Source of the DNA: Bradyrhizobium sp. CSA207
GTDB taxonomy: Bacteria > Pseudomonadota > Alphaproteobacteria > Rhizobiales > Xanthobacteraceae
Reading direction: 5' to 3'
DNA length: 64,000 bases
Assembly (NCBI RefSeq): GCF_029051685.1
Contig: NZ_JAACFT010000009.1
Span: 62,001 to 126,000, forward strand
How positions within the stretch are numbered: position 1 is the stretch's first letter; the number at the start of each line of letters is the position of its first letter. Shown here piece after piece: positions 58,006-64,000 of this stretch. Made by a program: the position numbers and the translations under genes. The notes under the pieces are model-generated. The model had not been told where the DNA came from. It was given only the letters and a program-made list of their open reading frames with translations, and did not search any database.

Positions 58006-60234
58006 TCAGCGCCGCAGCACCGAGATCGTGCGGTTTGCAAATGTCAGCCGCTCGGCCATCACCGAGACGAAATACGTCAGCAGCTTGTGGCTGAGCGCGG
58101 GATCCTCGCTCTTGATCGCGTCGAACTGGTGCATGTTCAGCACATAGAGCACGCTGTCGACTTCGGCCTGGATGGTGGCGCTGCGCGGGGTCTGTGACAC
58201 CAGCCCCATCTCGCCGATCGTGGTGTAGCGGCCGAGGCTGCGCACGCGGGTGGTGCGGTCGTCGTCGGCCGGGATCATGATGCCGACGCGGCCGTCGAGG
58301 ATGAAGTGCATGGAATCGGCGGGATCGCCGGCCTGCACGATGATCTCGCCGGCCTCGACCTCGAGGCGCTGGCAGCGGCGGATCAGCTCGTCGGCGTCGT
58401 CCTCGCTGTCGAGCATCCCCGTGAACCAGTCGCGCAGGCTCGCTTCCTCCCGTGCCAGCTCCTGGTGCTGCGCGATGAGTTCGTTCTCGCACCACTCCAG
58501 CGCACGATCGAGCTCGGGAATGACGGTGACGCCTGCGCCGATGAAATCGCTGGAGCGCAGCACCTTCTCGGCCGCGGCTGACAGGTGCACCAGGATCAGC
58601 TCGACGCCGAGATCACCCGCGCTGCGTTTGATCTGGGCGAAACTGTAGGCGGCCGAGGAATCGACGCCGGTGACGAGCTTGAAGTCGAACAGCAGATAGC
58701 GGCACTCCGGGCGCTGCTGGAGCAGCAGCTTGACGTGCTGGAAGAGCCGGTTGGCGGAGCCGAAGAACAGGTAGCTCTGGAGATTGAGGCCCTGGATCTT
58801 GCCGCCATGGGCCAGCAGCACCTGCTGGTCGTCGCGCGAGCGGTCGAGCGAAGAGCGATATTCGGAACCGTCAAAGCTGTATTTGATCGATTCGACCCGC
58901 GCCGCGCTGAACGCGAAGGTCGCGCAGCCGATGACGACGCCGATCAGGATGCCGGGCACGAAGCCCCAGGCGACGATGATCGCGATGATGGCGACCAGCG
59001 ACAGATATTCGAGCTTCGAGAGCCGCTTGCGCGACTCGATCAGCCATTTGTGCAGCTGGTCGGCGCCGAGATAGAGCAGCAGCCCGCCGAGCACGAATTT
59101 CGGCATGAAGCCGAGTAGCTCCGGTGCGACGGCGAGCATCAGCAGCGACATGGCTGCAACCGTGAGTCCGGACAGGCGCCCGCGGCCGCCGCTGGAGAAA
59201 TTGAGGATCGAGCGGCTGACCGAGACACAGCCGGCATAGCCGGCGAGGGCGCCGGTCAGAATGTTGGCGGCGCCGGTGACGTTCAGCTCGCGCTCCAGAT
59301 TGGCCTCGCGATGCACGGCGACTTCGATTCCCGTGGTATTGAACAGCGTGCTGGAGGCTGTGACGAAGATGACGGCGACCAGATTGCCGAGCAGGTCCGG
59401 TACTGCGGACCAGGGATAGCGGGCAAGATCCTCGGTGTGCCAGGGCAGCATGAACGCCGCCGGCGGCGGGGGCTGGAAGGTCCAGCCCATGGCGCGCGCC
59501 TCCTCCGGCGAGATGCCTGTGATCCAGAACGCCAGATGTGCCGTGAGCATGCCCCCGATCAGGATGATCGGCAGTCCGAACGGGCTGCGCGAACGGTGCC
59601 AGGTCAGGTACAGCACCAGCGCCATCACGCAGGCGGCGCCCAGTTCCGAAAGCGTGACGCCGTTGGTCAAGTGCAGCAGCGTGGCCAGCTGCACGGGATG
59701 ATCGGTGATCACCCGGATCGCACCCAGCACAATCAAAAGCCCGGTGGCGCCGAGGAAGCCGCCGATCACCGGATATGGCACGTAGCGGATGGCGCGGCCC
59801 ATCCGTGTCAGTCCCAATCCGCACAGCACTACCCCGGTCAGCACGGTCGACAGGCCAAGCGTGATCAGGACGGGCGGGAGCAGGGGTAAATGCGCCGCTT
59901 CGATGCGTTCGACCAGCGAGGCGGCCATGATGCCCGTCACCGCGGCGGTCGAGCTGTCGGGGCCGGCGACTGCAAAGGGCAGGGAGCTGCCAAGTCCGAT
60001 GGTCGCCGCAAGCACCGCGGAGCTGATGAAGGTCGCGGCAATGCCGTAGGACAGAAAAGGCGACAGCGGGCCGGCGAAGATCAGCAGCGCATAGGACAGC
60101 CCGAAGGTGACGGTCAGGACGCTGGCGGCCCCTCCGCCCAAAATATCATTCAGCGCACGCTTGAGCGACGGATTGACCCCGGTAACCGGACCGAAGTCAA
60201 TTGCTGGATCTGTCACGTCCTGACACTCGCTCAT
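58006..60234 (-). CDS. SulP-family anion transporter with STAS and cyclic-nucleotide-binding domains
   Basis: The 742-residue protein has about 11-12 membrane segments (to about residue 430; AVAGPDSSTAAVTGIMAASL and GALAGYAGCVSVSRSILNFS are the SulP core), a STAS domain (about 465-590; YLLFDFKLVTGVDSSAAYSF) and a C-terminal cNMP-binding domain (about 610-730; GEIIVQAGDPADSMHFILDG, then YTTIGEMGLVSQTPRSATIQ). In the phosphate-binding cassette the segment GEMGLVSQTPRSA keeps Gly-Glu and Arg-Ser-Ala, so nucleotide binding is plausible. It probably transports sulfate, bicarbonate or another anion under cyclic nucleotide control; the substrate is unknown. Confidence 0.88.
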   Translation of the reverse strand: MSECQDVTDPAIDFGPVTGVNPSLKRALNDILGGGAASVLTVTFGLSYALLIFAGPLSPFLSYGIAATFISSAVLAATIGLGSSLPFAVAGPDSSTAAVTGIMAASLVERIEAAHLPLLPPVLITLGLSTVLTGVVLCGLGLTRMGRAIRYVPYPVIGGFLGATGLLIVLGAIRVITDHPVQLATLLHLTNGVTLSELGAACVMALVLYLTWHRSRSPFGLPIILIGGMLTAHLAFWITGISPEEARAMGWTFQPPPPAAFMLPWHTEDLARYPWSAVPDLLGNLVAVIFVTASSTLFNTTGIEVAVHREANLERELNVTGAANILTGALAGYAGCVSVSRSILNFSSGGRGRLSGLTVAAMSLLMLAVAPELLGFMPKFVLGGLLLYLGADQLHKWLIESRKRLSKLEYLSLVAIIAIIVAWGFVPGILIGVVIGCATFAFSAARVESIKYSFDGSEYRSSLDRSRDDQQVLLAHGGKIQGLNLQSYLFFGSANRLFQHVKLLLQQRPECRYLLFDFKLVTGVDSSAAYSFAQIKRSAGDLGVELILVHLSAAAEKVLRSSDFIGAGVTVIPELDRALEWCENELIAQHQELAREEASLRDWFTGMLDSEDDADELIRRCQRLEVEAGEIIVQAGDPADSMHFILDGRVGIMIPADDDRTTRVRSLGRYTTIGEMGLVSQTPRSATIQAEVDSVLYVLNMHQFDAIKSEDPALSHKLLTYFVSVMAERLTFANRTISVLRR

Positions 60235-60357
60235 GAAAATTGCCGTCCCAGAGGTAGAGGACTGCGAGCCTAGCGCAAACAGGATTCTTTCAAGTGTGAA
60301 ATTGCCGATAGTTTTCGGGGCGACCTCGGCAGCGATCTAGAGGGCCGGACCTCCCCA

Positions 60358-60437
60358 CGTCATTGCGAGCGGAGCGAAGCAATCCAGGATCCCGCCGCGG
60401 AGACAGTCTGGACTGCTTCGCTGCGCTCGCAATGACG
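60358..60437. repeat. Family A intergenic palindrome, third copy
   Basis: It begins CGTCATTGCGAGCGGAGCG and ends TGCGCTCGCAATGACG, with GAAGCAATCCAGG and CTGGACTGCTTCG inside. It lies 20 bases after the purC stop (minus-strand reading) and before the SulP gene. Confidence 0.85.
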
Positions 60438-60457
60438 AAGTGAGGCGAGAGGCAAGC

Positions 60458-61372
60458 CTAAATCTTCAGCTCTTTCCCCGTCACCCGCCGATACGCTTCC
60501 AGATACCTCTTGCTGGTCGCCTCCACCACGCTTGCGGGCAATGGCGGCGGCGGGGCGTCGCCGTTCCAGCGGCCGGCGCGGCGCTCGACATCGAGATAGT
60601 CGCGCAGCGGCTGCTTGTCGAAGCTCGCCTGTGGCTGGCCGGGCCTGTAGGCGTCGACCGCCCAGAATCGCGATGAGTCCGGCGTCATCACCTCGTCGAT
60701 CAGGATGATGCGTCCGTCCTTGTCGCGGCCGAATTCGAACTTGGTGTCCGCGATGATGATGCCCTGTTCGCGCGCCAGCTCCTCGCCCAGCGTATAGACC
60801 GCGCGCGTCATGCTCTCGAGCGTATAGGCAGTCTCGTCGCCGACGACCTCGCGCATCCGCGCGATGGTGATGTTCTCGTCATGGCCGGTCTCGGCCTTGG
60901 TCGCTGGACTGAAGATCGCCGGGTTCAGCTTCTCGCTCTCGACCAGCCCAGCCTTCAGCTTCTCGCCCGCGAGCGTGCCGTTTGCCGCATATTCCTTCCA
61001 GGCCGATCCGGAGAGATAGCCGCGGATCACGCATTCGATCGGAAACACGGTGGTGCGGCGGCAGAGCATGGCGCGGCCGAGAATCTCGGCGCGATGCGGC
61101 TTCAAGGCCGGCACGGCTGCGATGATCGCGTCGGTGTCGGCGCTGATCATGTGATGCGGCACCACGCCTTCGAGCTCGCCAAACCAGAACGCGCTCACTT
61201 GCGTCAGCACCGCGCCCTTCATCGGGATGGTCTCGCCCATCACGACGTCGAAGGCGCTGATGCGGTCGGTGGTGACGAGCAGCAGGCGGTCGTCGTCGAC
61301 GGCGTAGATATCGCGGACCTTGCCGCGCCCGATCTTGGGCAGGGGCAGGTCGCTGGTGAGCATGGTGGTCAT
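60458..61372 (-). CDS. purC: SAICAR synthetase
   Basis: PurC joins CAIR and aspartate in purine biosynthesis. The 304-residue length is that of the larger (eukaryote-like) class rather than the 237-residue E. coli form. Landmarks are [53 protein letters not shown], and the C-terminal [20 protein letters not shown] then [11 protein letters not shown]. It lies between the pirin and SulP genes, without other purine genes nearby. Confidence 0.96.
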   Translation of the reverse strand: MTTMLTSDLPLPKIGRGKVRDIYAVDDDRLLLVTTDRISAFDVVMGETIPMKGAVLTQVSAFWFGELEGVVPHHMISADTDAIIAAVPALKPHRAEILGRAMLCRRTTVFPIECVIRGYLSGSAWKEYAANGTLAGEKLKAGLVESEKLNPAIFSPATKAETGHDENITIARMREVVGDETAYTLESMTRAVYTLGEELAREQGIIIADTKFEFGRDKDGRIILIDEVMTPDSSRFWAVDAYRPGQPQASFDKQPLRDYLDVERRAGRWNGDAPPPPLPASVVEATSKRYLEAYRRVTGKELKI

Positions 61373-61449
61373 CGGAAAAACTTTCGCAGGCAGGCTTTCG
61401 CGCGGAAAATCCAGCCGCGCCGGACAGCGCGACCGGAAACCGGATTAGC

Positions 61450-62367
61450 CTATTCCGGCAGCGGAATGAACTCATGTTCCTGCGGAACCGCCGCAAAGCG
61501 GCCGGTTTTCCAGTCCTGCTTGGCCTGCTCGATCCGCTCTTTGCTGGAGGAGACGAAATTCCACCAGATGTGGCGCGGCCCTTCCAGCGCATCGCCGCCG
61601 AGAAACATCATCCGCGTGGCCTTCAGCGCCTTCACCGTGATGCGGTCGCCGGGCCGGAAGATCAGCAGCCGTGGCCCCTCATAGCGCTCGCCCGCGATCT
61701 CGACCTCGCCGTCGACGACGTAAATGGCGCGCTCCTCGTGATCAGGATCGAGCGGCACGCTTGCGCCCGCAACAGCCGTGACCTCGGTGTAGAACCAGGG
61801 CGACACCATCGCGACCGGCGAGGCGATGCCGAACGCGGAGCCCGCGATCACCCGCGCGGTGAAGTCGCGCTCCGAGATCATCGGCAAATCGCCCGCGCCG
61901 TAATGCTGGAACGACGGCGCGATCTCTTCCGAGCCGGCCGGCAGCGCGATCCAGCTTTGCAGTCCCAGCATCTTCTGGCCCGAGGCGCGCTGCGCATCCG
62001 GCGTGCGTTCGGAATGCGCGATGCCGCGGCCTGCCGTCATCAGGTTCATGGCGCCGGGCTGGATCTCCCGGACGTTGCCCTCGCTGTCGCGATGCATGAT
62101 CGCGCCGTCGAACAGATAGGTGACGGTGGCAAGCCCGATATGCGGATGCGGCCGCACGTCCATGCCTTTGCCGGACATGAACTGGACCGGGCCGAAATGG
62201 TCGAAGAAGATGAAGGGACCGACCATCTGCCGCTTGCCATGCGGCAGCGCGCGCCGCACCTGAAATCCGTCGCCGAGATCGCGGGTGCGCGGCACGATGA
62301 CGAGGTCGAGCGCATCGCAGGACATGGGATCGCCGAGCACCGGATCGTTGGAGGGTTGCCAGCTCAT
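61450..62367 (-). CDS. Pirin family protein (cupin)
   Basis: The 305-residue bicupin contains the pirin metal site: the HPHIG His pair in DVRPHPHIGLATVTYLFDG, and AGRGIAHSERTP with the third His and nearby Glu. The C-terminal cupin reads RAIYVVDGEVEIAGERYEGP. Some pirins act as quercetinases or iron-dependent regulators; the role here is unknown. AAGGAGT at good spacing fixes the ATG at 62367. It precedes purC on the same strand by 77 bases. Confidence 0.92.
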   Translation of the reverse strand: MSWQPSNDPVLGDPMSCDALDLVIVPRTRDLGDGFQVRRALPHGKRQMVGPFIFFDHFGPVQFMSGKGMDVRPHPHIGLATVTYLFDGAIMHRDSEGNVREIQPGAMNLMTAGRGIAHSERTPDAQRASGQKMLGLQSWIALPAGSEEIAPSFQHYGAGDLPMISERDFTARVIAGSAFGIASPVAMVSPWFYTEVTAVAGASVPLDPDHEERAIYVVDGEVEIAGERYEGPRLLIFRPGDRITVKALKATRMMFLGGDALEGPRHIWWNFVSSSKERIEQAKQDWKTGRFAAVPQEHEFIPLPE

Positions 62368-62490
62368 GGTAAAACTCCTTCTGAACTTCTTGGGCACGAC
62401 CCTAGCAGGATTTGGCATCGCCGTCGCGGCAAAGCCCGCTTTCGGGTGGCAATAGCTCCACACGCTCCGCTGTCATCGTCTCGCTCCGGT

Positions 62491-62589
62491 GTCAGCCGCG
62501 AAGGCGGGGCATCCAGTACGCCGCGGCCTCTCGGCTTGCTCATTAGCCTCTCGGAGTACTGGATCGCCCGGTCAAGCCGGGCGACGACA
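62491..62589. repeat. Family B intergenic repeat, third copy
   Basis: It reads GTCAGCCGCGAAGGCGGGGC, ATCCAGTACGCCGCGGCC, then AGTACTGGATCGCCCGGTCA and ends GCCGGGCGACGAC. It lies between the divergent pirin and AraC genes. The rest of 62368-62719 shows no other feature. Confidence 0.8.
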
Positions 62590-62719
62590 GTTGTGGATGA
62601 CAAGTTGAGGGTGTGCCTGATGAGGCGCCGCTCTCCGCTCGGTTCGGATGGTCCTTGAAAATGTCAGTGCGACGGAGGATGTTCGGCTTCTCTTCGCAGG
62701 CCGTTGCGCAATATTCGAT

Positions 62720-63784
62720 ATGACCCTCGCCGCCCTTGAACTCGCGTTCCGCTCAGCCGCCGTCGCGCTGCTACTGATGTTGGCTGCGTCATTGCTCGCG
62801 GATTTTCGCAACGTGCTGGCGGCCCGGCTCGGCGCCGCCTTCGCGCTCGGGTCGGCCGCGCATGCGGCAAGCTATTCCGTTGGCGTATCGTCTCTGGTCC
62901 CGGCCTGGCATGCGCCGCCGATCGCGCTGTCGACCGGCAATATCGTGGTGTTCTGGCTGTTCACGCGCGCGCTGTTTGACGACGATTTCTGCCTGCGCTG
63001 GTGGCATGGATTGATCTGGGGGCTGGTGACCGCCTTCAGCTTCATCGGGTGCCTCTGGATTGCACCGGGCGGGAACGTCCGTTTCTCCGTCACTATGGTC
63101 GATCTGATCGTGCTCGGCTTCATCGCGCTTGCCGTCGTGCAGACGATCGCCTCGTGGCCGGCCGATCTGGTCGAGAGCCGCCGCAATGTCCGCGTCTTCA
63201 CCGTCTGCGCCGCTGCGCTCTATGGCGGGTTGAACGCGCTGCTCCAGATCTTTGTTGCCGGCCGTGATGTCGGCGGTCTCGCCGACACGATCAATGCCGG
63301 CGTGCTCGCCTGCATCGTCGCGGCCATCGCTTACGCCATGCTGCGGGTCGACGGCGCCGACCTGTTTCCAGTCGCCGCGGAGGCCGCTCCGGCGATCGAG
63401 CCGAGTCCGCCCGCTGCGGCCGAGGATGCTGCCGACCAAAAGCTGATCGATGCCTTGATGCGTTTGATGGCGGACGAGCGGATCTATCGCCACGAGAACA
63501 TCACCATCGGCGTGCTGGCGGGCCGGCTGAAAATTCCGGAATACCGGCTGCGCCGGCTGATCAACCAGCGGCTCGGCTACCGCAACTTCAACGTCTTCCT
63601 GAACAACCACCGGATCGAGGAGGTCAAGGCCGCACTCGCCGATCCCGCCCAGGCCGCGGTGCCCGTCATCACCATCGCCATGGACGCCGGCTTCCAGTCG
63701 CTCGGCCCTTTCAACCGCGCCTTCAAGGCGGTCACAGGCGTGACGCCGACGGAGTATCGGCGGCTCAAGGTGAATGCGATCTGA
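62720..63784 (+). CDS. Membrane-bound AraC-family regulator
   Basis: The 354-residue protein has six or seven hydrophobic segments in residues 1-225 (VALLLMLAASLLADF, STGNIVVFWLFTRALF, GLIWGLVTAFSFIGCLWIA, VDLIVLGFIALAVVQTIASW, FTVCAAALYGGLNALLQIFV, VLACIVAAIAYAML). A linker rich in Ala/Pro follows, then an AraC DNA-binding domain (about 260-350; ITIGVLAGRLKIPEYRLRRL, RIEEVKAALADPAQ, AMDAGFQSLGPFNRAFKAVT, GVTPTEYRRLK). The AraC signature GF-x3-x-FNRAFK-x3-G is intact. I chose the ATG at 62720; an ATG at 62648 would add 24 residues. The ligand and targets are unknown. Confidence 0.85.
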   Translation: MTLAALELAFRSAAVALLLMLAASLLADFRNVLAARLGAAFALGSAAHAASYSVGVSSLVPAWHAPPIALSTGNIVVFWLFTRALFDDDFCLRWWHGLIWGLVTAFSFIGCLWIAPGGNVRFSVTMVDLIVLGFIALAVVQTIASWPADLVESRRNVRVFTVCAAALYGGLNALLQIFVAGRDVGGLADTINAGVLACIVAAIAYAMLRVDGADLFPVAAEAAPAIEPSPPAAAEDAADQKLIDALMRLMADERIYRHENITIGVLAGRLKIPEYRLRRLINQRLGYRNFNVFLNNHRIEEVKAALADPAQAAVPVITIAMDAGFQSLGPFNRAFKAVTGVTPTEYRRLKVNAI

Positions 63785-63931
63785 TCTCTAAGCCGCTGGA
63801 ATAATTGGATAATTTTGGAATCGGCAAGCCTTTGCGAAGCTTCGGCGAGGTCGTTTTCCAAATCCGGCGAGCAGATCTCGCACGCATCCCGCTTCATCCC
63901 CGGCACACCTCGCCCAAGCCGGAGAAAGCCC

Positions 63932-64000
63932 GTGATCCGCCGCCGCAAGATCGTCCTCCTCACCACCGCCATCGCCTGTGCCGGCCTCGCGCTCGGCGCG
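63932..64000 (+). CDS. N-terminus of an exported protein (partial, runs off window)
   Basis: A GTG at 63932 with GGAGAAAG about 8 bases upstream opens a frame to the window end. The 23 residues read (M)IRRRKIVLLTTAIACAGLAL and end GA, a positively charged start followed by a hydrophobic core, so a signal peptide. It lies 147 bases after the AraC gene on the same strand, perhaps its target. No family can be assigned from this piece. Confidence 0.55.
   Translation, partial: MIRRRKIVLLTTAIACAGLALGA

Overview
The window looks like a chromosomal core segment of a Bradyrhizobium-type alphaproteobacterium (Nitrobacteraceae, Rhizobiales). The evidence is its high GC content, a 163-residue Irr with the heme-regulatory GCPWHD motif at Cys29 and a His117-119 cluster, a Fur-type hexamer array in the irr promoter, a DivL-like kinase, and several families of short intergenic palindromic repeats typical of bradyrhizobia. 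No rRNA, tRNA, CRISPR array, intact insertion sequence or prophage was seen. The species assignment is inference.

Layout. Positions 1-7.6 kb (mostly minus) carry tsaE (cut by the window edge, fused to a phosphotransferase-like domain), a DivL-like PAS kinase with Tyr in the H-box, dut, a CoaBC with an N-terminal ribbon-helix-helix domain, ubiB and ubiE, many joined by 4-base start/stop overlaps. At 7.7-14.4 kb are mutM, an orphan ParA ATPase, a degenerate trypsin-like protein, moeB, a D-2-hydroxyacid dehydrogenase and an SH3 protein, separated by repeats. At 14.6-18.2 kb irr faces the fabA-fabB-fabI cluster. At 18.3-22.4 kb are an autotransporter-like barrel protein, a GST, an unknown secreted protein and a GNAT enzyme. 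At 22.4-25.7 kb oxyR and katG are divergent.

At 25.9-36.5 kb lies the transcription/translation cluster rimP-nusA-ylxR-infB-rbfA-truB-rpsO-pnp, read on the minus strand. It has a recognisable promoter and possible attenuator at its head and a very long hairpin in the pnp leader. At 36.6-48.6 kb follow a DUF2336 protein, trmB, an M20 peptidase, an HTH regulator, lnt, corC-like, ybeY, phoH, miaB, a HAD phosphatase, fur, rimI and tsaB. At 48.8-64 kb are an Nfu protein, a universal stress protein, trpS, murJ, a PfkB kinase, a serine hydrolase, an aldehyde dehydrogenase, a SulP-STAS-cNMP transporter, purC, a pirin, a membrane-bound AraC regulator and the start of one more exported protein.

Common threads. 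Iron and oxidative stress run through the window: Irr, Fur, OxyR and KatG are all here, the irr promoter carries a Fur-type site, and the irr and katG upstream regions share the same 13-base Irr-box-like core. tRNA modification (TsaE, TsaB, MiaB, TrmB, TruB) and ribosome maturation (RimP, RbfA, YbeY, RimI) are the other strong theme. The most unusual items are the RHH-CoaBC fusion with two palindromes just upstream, the tyrosine-for-histidine DivL homologue, the pnp leader stem, the rimP leader attenuator candidate and the shared Irr-box-like element.
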